Positions 1 through 5,759 of a DNA stretch of 6,460 nt are shown here, piece by piece. Numbering within the stretch: the first letter of the stretch is position 1; each line of letters opens with the position of its first letter. Location: contig CAYIBD010000037.1 of the NCBI GenBank assembly GCA_964361655.1, positions 1-6,460 on the forward strand, given 5' to 3'. The DNA is from CAYIBD01 sp964361655. Lineage in GTDB: Bacteria > Patescibacteriota > Minisyncoccia > Sungbacterales > SURF-37. The translations under genes and the position numbers were made by a program. The notes beneath the pieces are model-generated. The model searched no databases, was not told where the DNA came from, and saw nothing but the letters and a program-made list of their open reading frames with translations.

Positions 1-88
1 ATTAGGAGAAAAAGAAATCCGGCGCGCGCAAAATGAAAAGAGCAAAGAGTATTTTCCTGCGGGACACGCGAGCGGAGCGAGCGGCGGC

Positions 89-119
89 GGGGTGGTCAGT
101 TTTACCGCTCGAAATGGGT
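89..119. repeat. possible IS21-type insertion-sequence end remnant
   Basis: The stretch holds GGTGGTCAG, then TTTTACCG, then CGAAATGGG. From memory this resembles the short repeated unit at the ends of some IS21-family elements (istA/istB type). Only one unit is present and no transposase fragment is visible, so this would be a small scrap at most. The rest of 1-131 is low-complexity GC-rich sequence (GCGAGCGGAGCGAGCGGCGG) in which I see no gene. The match is recalled, not searched, and could be coincidence. Confidence 0.22.
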
Positions 120-131
120 TCGCGCGAAGTG

Positions 132-137
132 TATAAT
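132..137 (+). promoter_or_regulatory. isolated perfect -10 box (TATAAT)
   Basis: TATAAT preceded directly by TG lies 11 bases before a strong terminator hairpin. No good -35 box sits 16-18 bases upstream (the sequence there is TCGAAA-like). If active on the plus strand it would make only a very short RNA ending at about 180. It may be a chance match. Confidence 0.25.
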
Positions 138-148
138 TACAGCACAAT

Positions 149-180
149 CAAAATGCCTCTCTCTATAGAGAGGCATTTTG
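149..180. terminator. bidirectional intrinsic terminator
   Basis: A perfect 13-bp stem (CAAAATGCCTCTC, 149-161, with GAGAGGCATTTTG, 168-180) closes a 6-base loop. The outer stem is A-rich on one side and T-rich on the other, so each strand reads a GC-richer hairpin followed by TTTT. It lies 20 bases past the stop codon of the minus-strand gene at 200-565 and is the obvious terminator for it. It could also stop plus-strand transcription entering from the left. Confidence 0.85.
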
Positions 181-199
181 GTTTCCACTTTTAAACGTT

Positions 200-565
200 T
201 CAATACGGCTCGGTCTCAATGAGGCCAAATTCATTTCCGTCTTGATCAGCGAAGTAGGCCTTATCCGGACGCTCGGGTGCCTGGCCTTCAGTCAGGGTAA
301 AGGTTACCTCCCTGGCTTTGAGTTCGCTTACGGCAGCTTCGACGTTCGGCACTTTGAAGAGAATGCCGGTTGAACGGCCGATCTGTGCTTTATAGCGGTT
401 CTTTTCGCTCGGGACATGAACACCTAGCGTAACGCCGCCCGTATCAAAGAATGCTGATCGAATATCTTGGCGCTCGGATTTTAGCGGAAAGCCAAGCTTA
501 TCACGATAGAACATCTTGGCCTTTTCAATATCCGACACGAATACCATTGCGTATTTCAACTCCAT
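200..565 (-). CDS. VOC (glyoxalase/bleomycin-resistance fold) family protein
   Basis: A 121-residue protein of the size and pattern of a single-subunit vicinal-oxygen-chelate protein. Seen: two beta-alpha-beta-beta-beta type halves, with VFVSDIEKAKMFYRDKLGF at residues 8-26, GVTLGVH at 44-50, VPNVEAAVSELKA at 72-84 and FADQDGNEFGLIE at 105-117. His50 and Glu117 sit where metal ligands are found in the family. The usual first-strand His is not evident (YAMVF) and the third strand reads GILF, so metal binding may be incomplete or the site altered. Family members include glyoxalase I, dioxygenases and drug-binding resistance proteins; the substrate cannot be told from sequence. The start is supported by AAGGAG 11 bases upstream. 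It is transcribed away from the dcw operon, followed by a strong terminator, and functionally unrelated to it as far as can be seen. Confidence 0.88.
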   Translation of the reverse strand: MELKYAMVFVSDIEKAKMFYRDKLGFPLKSERQDIRSAFFDTGGVTLGVHVPSEKNRYKAQIGRSTGILFKVPNVEAAVSELKAREVTFTLTEGQAPERPDKAYFADQDGNEFGLIETEPY

Positions 566-576
566 AGAGCAATAAA

Positions 577-582
577 CTCCTT
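577..582 (-). promoter_or_regulatory. ribosome binding site of the VOC gene
   Basis: On the minus strand AAGGAG ends 11 bases before the ATG at 565-563. It fixes the start and contrasts with the dcw genes on the other strand, which have no comparable site. Confidence 0.7.
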
Positions 583-605
583 ACCAATAACGAGCCAACC
601 GTAGC

Positions 606-620
606 ACAGGAGAATCCTGT
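606..620. promoter_or_regulatory. short dyad upstream of the VOC gene
   Basis: ACAGGA, GAA, TCCTGT form a perfect 6-bp dyad about 40 bases upstream of the VOC start codon. The position suits an operator or a small leader hairpin for the minus-strand gene. No regulator is identifiable and no convincing minus-strand -35/-10 pair was found nearby. It could be chance. Confidence 0.3.
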
Positions 621-744
621 TCGCAGGTTTTCGCATTGAAGGTGAAGTGAATAACCTGTGGATTTTTAAACACCATAGCCATAGAAGGCCCATTAAGATT
701 GGATTTTTCAATGATGGGCAAGTATGTCTTTTATATCTTTATAA

Positions 745-773
745 TTGAGACATTGTTCCAAGTGGGGTAATAT
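745..773 (+). promoter_or_regulatory. putative mraZ operon promoter
   Basis: TTGAGA (745-750; 5 of 6 to the -35 consensus) and TAATAT (768-773; 4 of 6 to the -10 consensus) are 17 bases apart. Transcription would start near 780 and give a leader of about 140 bases before mraZ. A TGGGG box (763-767) lies inside the spacer and the other boxes lie just downstream, as expected for a repressed promoter. TATAAT at 740-745 is an alternative -10 but has only a poor -35 (TGGGCA, 19-base spacer). Confidence 0.5.
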
Positions 774-832
774 TCAGTCGTAGTGGGGAATTGTGGATAA
801 GTATGGGGATAAGTGACTATAACTGTGGATAA
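763..832 (+). promoter_or_regulatory. MraZ operator: TGGGG-like boxes on a 10-bp grid
   Basis: TGGGG occurs at 763-767, 784-788 and 804-808. Related TG-starting boxes fall on the same 10-bp grid: TGGAT at 794, TGACT at 814 and TGTGG at 824. MraZ of E. coli binds TGGGN boxes separated by 5 bases, i.e. one box per helical turn, just upstream of mraZ, and represses the dcw operon. Placement across and just downstream of the proposed promoter fits autorepression by the mraZ product encoded next. Confidence 0.75.
792..832 (-). promoter_or_regulatory. two exact DnaA-box sequences (TTATCCACA)
   Basis: TGTGGATAA is present at 792-800 and again at 824-832; its complement TTATCCACA is the high-affinity E. 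coli DnaA box. A third copy with one mismatch (TGGGGATAA, 804-812) lies between them. They are in the same register as the MraZ boxes, so they may simply be MraZ boxes that look like DnaA boxes, or sites used by both proteins. An AT-rich stretch (about 655-780) lies beside them, and gene orientation switches across this region. Confidence 0.4.
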
Positions 833-841
833 ACACAGTTA
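820..841. repeat. 8-bp dyad in the mraZ leader
   Basis: TAACTGTG, GATAAA, CACAGTTA: a perfect 8-bp inverted repeat with a 6-base loop that contains part of the second DnaA-like box. In DNA it could be an operator; in RNA it would form a small hairpin directly before the larger repeat hairpin at 844-911. Confidence 0.5.
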
Positions 842-843
842 GA

Positions 844-911
844 GTCATCCTGAGCGAAGCGAAGGATCTCTAACCCAAGATCCTTCGGTCGCTTCGTTCC
901 CTCAGGATGAC
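844..911. repeat. interspersed palindromic repeat (hairpin) before mraZ
   Basis: Outer arms GTCATCCTGAG (844-854) and CTCAGGATGAC (901-911) pair perfectly over 11 bp. Inner arms CGAAGGATCT (860-869) and AGATCCTTCG (878-887) pair over 10 bp around an 8-base loop, with unequal GCTTCG/CGAAGC segments between. From general knowledge the GTCATCCTGAGCGAAGCGAA type is an interspersed repeat seen in many unrelated bacterial and metagenomic genomes, often translated spuriously as '...RFAQDD...'. Here it lies in the predicted mraZ leader and ends 11 bases before the start codon. The only AGGA near mraZ (904-907) is inside its right arm. Confidence 0.85.
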
Positions 912-922
912 GACTACTGGCC

Positions 923-1354
923 ATGCTTCTCGGCGAATACGCCCATACCATGGATGAAAAGGGCCGACTCGCAGTTCCGGCTAAGTTCCGGAAGCTGCTT
1001 TCTGGCGGCGTCGTTGTTACCAAAGGTCCGGATGCATGCCTCTACCTTTACCCGCTGGAGGAATGGGGGAAGCTGGCCGAGAAGATTGCGCGCCTTCCCC
1101 TTGGCCAGCGGGACTCCCGCGCTTTTAGCCGGGTCATGCTGGCTGGCGCTTCCCACATCGAGATTGACAGCCAGGGAAGAGTTCTAATCCCCGATTATTT
1201 GCGAAAGTACGCTGGGATCACGGCGCGGGCGGTCATTGTCGGTCTCTATAATCGGGCCGAGATCTGGGATGAAGAGAAGTGGCAGCACTACCGTACAAAC
1301 GTTGAACAAAAGACCGATGAGATCGCAGAACGACTGGGAGAAATCGGCGTCTAG
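923..1354 (+). CDS. mraZ: MraZ, transcriptional regulator of the dcw cluster
   Basis: A 143-residue MraZ, the usual length. MraZ is a ring-forming DNA-binding protein made of two AbrB-like (SpoVT-AbrB) half-domains; in E. coli it represses its own operon, while in some bacteria it activates. Seen: the family N-terminus MLLGEY, then the signature DEKGRLAVPAKFR at residues 11-23 (Dxx(K/G)GR type), and the second copy DSQGRVLIPDYLR at 82-94. The start matches the family exactly, so ATG 923 is chosen although it has no good ribosome binding site: AGGA at 904-907 is 15 bases away and buried in a repeat hairpin. It is the first gene of the dcw operon, preceded by boxes matching known MraZ sites. 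Its end overlaps the probable rsmH start, pointing to coupled translation. Confidence 0.96.
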   Translation: MLLGEYAHTMDEKGRLAVPAKFRKLLSGGVVVTKGPDACLYLYPLEEWGKLAEKIARLPLGQRDSRAFSRVMLAGASHIEIDSQGRVLIPDYLRKYAGITARAVIVGLYNRAEIWDEEKWQHYRTNVEQKTDEIAERLGEIGV

Positions 1355-2258
1355 GATAGGAGATGCTCACGCTCCGGTTCTCCTGTCGGAGGTCCTCCGT
1401 TATCTCAATCCGCTGCCGGGGCAACGCTACGTGGACGCTACGGCGGACGGTGGGGGGCACGCCGTCGCGATTCTCCAGGCCATTCAGCCCGATGGCAAAC
1501 TCCTGGCCCTGGAGTGGGACGAAGAACTCTTGCGACGATTACGAATTCGACTTGAAAAAGAATGCTCGCGTTTCAGCAAAAATTACGAATTGCGGCTGGC
1601 GAATTTCGCCGACATCGCGAAGATCGTCCGCTCGCTCGCGTTCGGCCCGGTAGCGGGGGTGCTCTTCGATTTCGGGATGAGCTCCTTCCAGCTCGAGGCG
1701 TCCAGTCGCGGTTTCAGTTTCCAAAAGTCGGAACCCCTCGACATGCGTTACTCGATGGAGCTTCCGGAAACCGCAGCCGACATGTTGCACCGGCGGAGTC
1801 CGTCAGAACTTGAGCGTATGTTTTCCACTTTCGGTCAGGAGCGGTTCAGTCGGAGCATTGCGCGGGCGATCGCAGCCAGGCGCAAGCGACGTCGCATCCA
1901 GACGACCGATGAGCTGGTAGACGTTATCCGAGGTGCTACGCCCCACTGGTACCATCGCTCGCGCCTCCACTTCGCGACAAAGATTTTTCAGGCCATCCGG
2001 ATCACCGTGAATCATGAACTGGAGAATATCGCGGCCGGCCTTCGCGGAGCAGTTGAAATCCTAGCTCCGGCCGGGAGAATCGTGGCGATCTCCTTTCATT
2101 CTCTGGAGGACCGAACCGTGAAAGATTGCTTCCGCAGCGATCTTCGCACCCAGTTCCGAATTTTGACTCCCGTTCCCGTCCGCCCGAGCCGTGAAGAGGT
2201 GCTCCTCAATCCCCGCGCGAGGTCAGCGCGGCTGCGCGCATTCGAGAAAATAGCATGA
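1317..2258 (+). CDS. rsmH: RsmH, 16S rRNA m4C1402 N4-methyltransferase
   Basis: RsmH (formerly MraW) uses S-adenosylmethionine to methylate N4 of C1402 in 16S rRNA. With this start it has 313 residues, within the family range. Seen: HAPVLLSEVL (18-27), the SAM motif VDATADGGGHA (39-49), LFDFGMSSFQLE (116-127), RGFSF..EPLDMR (131-144), the insert domain, ATKIFQAIRITVNHELE (220-236), AISFHSLEDR (257-266) and the C-terminal NPRARSARLR (298-307). The start is uncertain. Family proteins begin just before HAPVLL, but the frame has no ATG, GTG or TTG there; the nearest in-frame ATG is 1317 (38 bases inside mraZ), with others at 1269 and 1236. The strong AGGAG and ATG at 1359-1365 are in another frame. 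Its TGA overlaps the next gene's ATG. Confidence 0.93.
   Translation: MRSQNDWEKSASRIGDAHAPVLLSEVLRYLNPLPGQRYVDATADGGGHAVAILQAIQPDGKLLALEWDEELLRRLRIRLEKECSRFSKNYELRLANFADIAKIVRSLAFGPVAGVLFDFGMSSFQLEASSRGFSFQKSEPLDMRYSMELPETAADMLHRRSPSELERMFSTFGQERFSRSIARAIAARRKRRRIQTTDELVDVIRGATPHWYHRSRLHFATKIFQAIRITVNHELENIAAGLRGAVEILAPAGRIVAISFHSLEDRTVKDCFRSDLRTQFRILTPVPVRPSREEVLLNPRARSARLRAFEKIA
1354..1365 (+). promoter_or_regulatory. Shine-Dalgarno-like site and out-of-frame ATG at the mraZ/rsmH junction
   Basis: GGATAGGAG directly after the mraZ stop is the best ribosome-binding sequence in the operon. The adjoining ATG (1363-1365) opens a frame of 96 codons with no family resemblance, whereas RsmH homology (D, A, H, A, P, V, L, L from codon 1362) is in a neighbouring frame. 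One extra G after this ATG would give M-A-H-A-P-V-L-L, an ideal RsmH start. This suggests a one-base deletion, real or an error, or recoding. Confidence 0.5.
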
Positions 2259-2638
2259 TGCGAGATCTAGCCAGAACTCCCCCCATACCGTCGCCACTCG
2301 GCGCGACCGTGTTGGCTATGCCGCGGGCCGTATCGTTCCGATTCCCGCTTGACGCATCAATCCGCCGCACCATGGCTGTAACACTCATCGGCGTCGGCAT
2401 TGCCGCCGTGGGCTTCTATATTGCGGCGGTCAATACCCTGCTACTGGATGGGAATGCGCTTCAGGATGTCGAGCGTAGGCGCGCATCGCTCGAACGTGAA
2501 GTGGCCCGCCTCCAGGAAGACGTTGCTGAACGTCAATCTCCGGCGTGGATTCAAGCGCGCTCGTACGAGTTCGGTATGGTAGCCATCACCGGCGTTCGGT
2601 ATATTCGGACGGATCAGCCGGTGGCTGTCGCGCGCTAA
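2255..2638 (+). CDS. ftsL: FtsL-like divisome membrane protein
   Basis: A 127-residue bitopic protein in the position of ftsL, between rsmH and ftsI. Seen: a cytoplasmic N-terminus of about 39 residues rich in Pro and Arg, one membrane segment at about 40-63 (AVTLIGVGIAAVGFYIAAV), and a leucine/charge heptad region at about 66-93 (LQDVERRRASLEREVARLQEDV) that should form a coiled coil. It closes with SYEFGMVAITGVRYI, resembling the 'A...LGMV.P..V.YI' tail of FtsL. FtsL joins FtsB and FtsQ and activates the FtsW-FtsI septal synthase. Sequence conservation in this family is poor, so the call rests on position, topology and the tail. The ATGA overlap with the rsmH stop implies coupled translation; no separate ribosome site is visible. 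A downstream ATG at 2318 would give a shorter cytoplasmic tail. Confidence 0.8.
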   Translation: MMRDLARTPPIPSPLGATVLAMPRAVSFRFPLDASIRRTMAVTLIGVGIAAVGFYIAAVNTLLLDGNALQDVERRRASLEREVARLQEDVAERQSPAWIQARSYEFGMVAITGVRYIRTDQPVAVAR

Positions 2639-2644
2639 GCATTC

Positions 2645-4369
2645 GTGGTTCACCTGCGGCTGCATCAGCTGTTCCACTGGCGGCTGGTCGCTCTTATCGC
2701 CTTTTTCTTCATCATCCTCGCCGCAGTGATCCTGCGCGTCTTTTCGTTAGCGATTCTTGAACACCGCCGCTTCGTCGCCGCCGCCAGTCGCCAGCACGAG
2801 TTCACTCGAGTGTTGCCCCCGCTGCGCGGAGGCATATACGCAAAGGATAAATCCGGAGCCGTCCAACCGCTCGCGATCCAAAAAACGTTCTTCACGATCA
2901 TCGCCGTACCCAAGGAAATCAATGACGTTCCCGGGACTGCGGCCGCCCTGGCGAAGATCCTGCCGGCGCACGCGACTGATATAGCGGCCCGGCTTTCCAA
3001 GTCCGGTGACCCCTACGAGGTTTTGGCGCGTAAGCTCGACGAGGAGCATGCGCAGGCGATCCGGGAGCTTGGTCTCAAAGGGGTTTCACTCCTCGAGGAG
3101 TCACGGCGCATCTATCCTCAAGGATCGCTCGCCGCCGCCCTCATTGGCTTCGTCAACTACGAGGAGGGAGAGGAGCGGGGTGAATACGGCATCGAAAAAG
3201 TATACGACGGCGATCTCCGGGGAGATCGGGGGTTTTTCGAAGGCGAGAAAGATGCCGCTGGATACTGGGTGAGCGTAGGACGGCGCATCCTCCATCCACC
3301 GCTCAATGGCGCGGATGTTGTGTTAACTATTGATGCCACGGTCCAATTCAAGGTCGAAGAAGAACTGGTCGCCCTCCGGAAGAAATGGGAGGCCGAGTCG
3401 GCGCTCGCCATTGTGCTCGAGCCGAAAACCGGGCGGGTGCTCGCGCTGGCCTCGCAGCCAAGCTTTGATCCAAATAGCTACTCCACGGAAAAGGATTTCT
3501 CGGTATTCCGGGCCGCGGCCGTTGATTCACAGTTTGAACTTGGGTCGGTGTTCAAGCCCATTACCATGGCCTCGGGCATCAACGAGGGAGTGGTGAGCGC
3601 CTCCTCGACGTACCAAGATCCCGGCGTCCGGCGCTTCGGCAGCTTCACCGTTTCGAACTTCGACGGCCGTTCCCACGGCCGCCAGACCATGACCCAAGTG
3701 TTGGAGAAATCGCTGAATACCGGCGCAATGTTCGTCCAAGAACAAGTCGGGAAAGAGCGGTTTCTCGAGTACGTACGGCGCTTCGGCTTTGGAGAGCAGA
3801 CGGGTATTGATTTTCCCGGTGAGGCCAGCGGAGACATCTCGAACCTTGCGACCAAGCGCGATGTTGATTATGCCACTGCCAGCTTTGGCCAGGGTATTGC
3901 GGTTACCCCGCTCCAACTGGCCGTGGCTATGGGCGCAATCGCCAACCGTGGTATGCTCGTGAAGCCGTATCTGGTCGAAAAGATTGTTGATGATGCTGGC
4001 GTCGAGGATATTCGACGTGGGGAGGAGCCCCGGCGCGTCATCAGCCCTGAAACCGCTGAAACCCTGAGCAAAATGTTGGTCTCGGCCGTTCGAAACGGCT
4101 TTGAGAACCGCGCCGGGGTCAAGGGATATTTCGTGGCCGGCAAGACCGGTACGGCCCAGATACCCAAGAAAGACGGCCGAGGGTATTCTGATGACGTCAT
4201 CCATACTTTTGTCGGCTATGCGCCGGCTTTCAATCCCAAGTTTTTGATTCTGCTCCAACTCAATAAGCCGGTGGGGAACCGTTTTGCTGCTAATACATTG
4301 ACCCCGGCCTTCCACAACCTCGCCGAGTTCATACTGAATTACTACGAGATACCGCCCGATGAACGGTGA
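2645..4369 (+). CDS. ftsI: FtsI/PBP2-type septal peptidoglycan transpeptidase (class B PBP)
   Basis: A 574-residue class B penicillin-binding protein that cross-links septal peptidoglycan outside the membrane. Seen: one N-terminal membrane anchor (about 14-36), LPPLRGGIYAKD (57-68; the usual R-G-x-I motif of the pedestal domain), a dimerisation region to about 225, then the transpeptidase domain with catalytic SVFK (Ser301, Lys304), SLN (356-358) and KTGTA (500-504). The usual D-R/N-G after RGxI is altered (AKDKSG). No PASTA repeats follow. It starts with GTG, 6 bases after the ftsL stop, with no ribosome site, so reinitiation is likely. FtsL just upstream is the expected partner; FtsW is not in the window. 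It could be named PBP2/SpoVD-like, but the dcw position favours FtsI. Confidence 0.94.
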   Translation: MVHLRLHQLFHWRLVALIAFFFIILAAVILRVFSLAILEHRRFVAAASRQHEFTRVLPPLRGGIYAKDKSGAVQPLAIQKTFFTIIAVPKEINDVPGTAAALAKILPAHATDIAARLSKSGDPYEVLARKLDEEHAQAIRELGLKGVSLLEESRRIYPQGSLAAALIGFVNYEEGEERGEYGIEKVYDGDLRGDRGFFEGEKDAAGYWVSVGRRILHPPLNGADVVLTIDATVQFKVEEELVALRKKWEAESALAIVLEPKTGRVLALASQPSFDPNSYSTEKDFSVFRAAAVDSQFELGSVFKPITMASGINEGVVSASSTYQDPGVRRFGSFTVSNFDGRSHGRQTMTQVLEKSLNTGAMFVQEQVGKERFLEYVRRFGFGEQTGIDFPGEASGDISNLATKRDVDYATASFGQGIAVTPLQLAVAMGAIANRGMLVKPYLVEKIVDDAGVEDIRRGEEPRRVISPETAETLSKMLVSAVRNGFENRAGVKGYFVAGKTGTAQIPKKDGRGYSDDVIHTFVGYAPAFNPKFLILLQLNKPVGNRFAANTLTPAFHNLAEFILNYYEIPPDER

Positions 4370-4451
4370 AGCATGAAGCATGAAGTATGAAGCAAGATTA
4401 CGATTGGTGTCATCGTATTCATGATTCATGCTTCCTGATTCTTGATTCATG
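4368..4451. repeat. inverted array of 7-bp repeats between ftsI and murF
   Basis: Four heptads of the GAAGCAT type run from 4368 to 4395 (GAAGCAT, GAAGCAT, GAAGTAT, GAAGCAA). Five heptads of the opposite sense, ATTCATG type, run from 4417 to 4451 (ATTCATG, ATTCATG, CTTCCTG, ATTCTTG, ATTCATG). Between them TACGAT (4399-4404) and ATCGTA (4412-4417) form a small hairpin. The arms can pair, for example GAAGCATGAA at 4375-4384 with TTCATGCTTC at 4425-4434. The array begins in the ftsI stop codon and its last unit supplies the murF ATG. No terminator T-run and no promoter is evident. Confidence 0.85.
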
Positions 4452-5759
4452 AAGCATCTGCTGCAGAATATTATCGCCATCCTGGCTAAGGTTACCCTAT
4501 GGCGATACTGCCCCATGGTTGTTGCTATTACCGGCTCGGTGGGCAAAACCTCCACCAAGGATGCGATTTTCACCGCTCTCAAGGCAAAGTATCGCGTGCG
4601 GCGCTCGGAGAAAAATTTCAATACCGAGATCGGCGTGCCCTTGACCATCCTCGGCCTCTCTCACTACGGCCGCAACATCTTCAAATGGCTTTTCGCGTTA
4701 TTTCGTGCTGGGTTTCGCGTTCTACTTCGTGTACACGAGTACCCAGAGGTACTCGTGCTCGAGATGGGTGCAGACCGCCCCGGGGACATCGCCTATTTGA
4801 CGAAATTGACCCGGCCTTTGGTTGGCGTGATTACGACCATCGGCGAGATTCCTGTGCACGTTGAGTTTTTCGATGATCCCATGGCTCTGGCCCGGGAGAA
4901 AGCCAAGCTCATCCAGGCCTTGCCGGTCTCCGGATACGCGGTATTGAACGCCGATGACCCGGCGGTTACGGAGATTGCCGGATCTTCTCGGGCCCACCGG
5001 ATGTACTATGGCTTCGGGGAGGACGCGGACCTGCGAATCAAAAATTATGAGCTCGATATCAATGCTCGGCCTGACCAACGGGGCGCACGAGCCGGTATGC
5101 GCTTCCAAGTGGAGCATGGCGGCCGACTTATCCGCATTGAACTTGCCAATACCTTTGGCCAGCACCAGGCCTACGCAGCCGCGGCAGCGGTTGCGGTCGG
5201 GTTGGTGTTCAACATGAGCTTGATCGAGATGGCCGAAGCCCTGAAGCATTATGAATCGCCGCCCGGCCGCTTGAAGCTTCTCCAAGGAAATAAGGGCACG
5301 TGGATTCTTGACGACACCTATAACGCCTCACCGGTTTCCACCCGTGCGGCGCTCGATGTGCTCAAGGAGTTTCCGGCCAAGCGTCGGATTGCGGTCCTCG
5401 GCGACATGCTTGAGCTTGGAAAATACACCGAGGCCGCCCATCGCGTTATTGGCGATGAGGTTGCTGAGGTGTCTGATTTATTCTTTGCCGTTGGCGAGCG
5501 GATGAAGTTTGCGATGAACGAAGCCATGGCCGCCGGCATCGAAAACCGCCGGCAACTCAATGCCTCGCAGGCGTTTTGGTTTGCCACTTCCAAGGAAGTC
5601 GGCCCCAAGCTTGAAGCCATACTCCAGCCCGGCGACGTGGTTTTGATCAAGGGCTCGCAGAGTATGCGCATGGAACGAGTGGTCGAGGAGATAATGGCTG
5701 AACCCCAGAGAGCCAAAGAACTTCTTGTCCGGCAGACTGTGGATTGGCTGCGGCGATGA
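4449..5759 (+). CDS. murF: MurF, UDP-MurNAc-tripeptide--D-Ala-D-Ala ligase, short N-terminus
   Basis: A cytoplasmic Mur ligase that adds D-Ala-D-Ala to UDP-MurNAc-tripeptide using ATP. Its 436 residues show the P-loop GSVGKTS (29-35), SEKNFNTEIGVPLT (53-66), EMGADRPGDI (105-114), the conserved H.EFF (137-141), AREKAKL (148-154, a candidate region for the modified lysine), FGQHQAYAAAAAVA (236-249), DDTYNASP (288-295), VLGDMLELG (316-324), His331 and LIKGSQSMRME (399-409). The P-loop is about 80 residues nearer the N-terminus than in E. coli MurF, so the UDP-binding domain 1 is missing. It is replaced by a basic/hydrophobic leader, and there is a hydrophobic insert at 76-96. I recall this form from CPR bacteria. 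The start lies in the last heptad of a repeat array and has no ribosome site. DDTYNASP and HQ rather than HN favour MurF, but MurE-like activity cannot be fully excluded. Confidence 0.9.
   Translation: MKHLLQNIIAILAKVTLWRYCPMVVAITGSVGKTSTKDAIFTALKAKYRVRRSEKNFNTEIGVPLTILGLSHYGRNIFKWLFALFRAGFRVLLRVHEYPEVLVLEMGADRPGDIAYLTKLTRPLVGVITTIGEIPVHVEFFDDPMALAREKAKLIQALPVSGYAVLNADDPAVTEIAGSSRAHRMYYGFGEDADLRIKNYELDINARPDQRGARAGMRFQVEHGGRLIRIELANTFGQHQAYAAAAAVAVGLVFNMSLIEMAEALKHYESPPGRLKLLQGNKGTWILDDTYNASPVSTRAALDVLKEFPAKRRIAVLGDMLELGKYTEAAHRVIGDEVAEVSDLFFAVGERMKFAMNEAMAAGIENRRQLNASQAFWFATSKEVGPKLEAILQPGDVVLIKGSQSMRMERVVEEIMAEPQRAKELLVRQTVDWLRR

Noticed and set aside
33..194. 53-codon plus-strand open frame at the left edge
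   Set aside because: It runs through low-complexity GC-rich sequence, a TATAAT box and the full terminator hairpin, and has no family resemblance.
817..1023. Minus-strand open frame over the mraZ 5' end containing RFAQDD
   Set aside because: This peptide is the well-known spurious translation of the interspersed palindrome at 844-911; the rest is antisense to mraZ.
1363..1653. 96-codon frame from the ATG with the good SD after mraZ
   Set aside because: The protein is arginine/serine-rich shadow sequence; all RsmH motifs are in the other frame. The ATG itself is discussed as evidence of a possible one-base change.
4368..4451. Intrinsic terminator between ftsI and murF
   Set aside because: The arms can pair but are AT-rich and imperfect and no T-run follows; the following gene is co-oriented and starts inside the array.
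3527..4648. Long minus-strand open frame (373 codons) opposite ftsI and murF
   Set aside because: It is antisense to two genes with clear catalytic motifs, crosses the heptad repeat array, and its translation resembles no protein family. It reflects GC-rich codon use on the coding strand.
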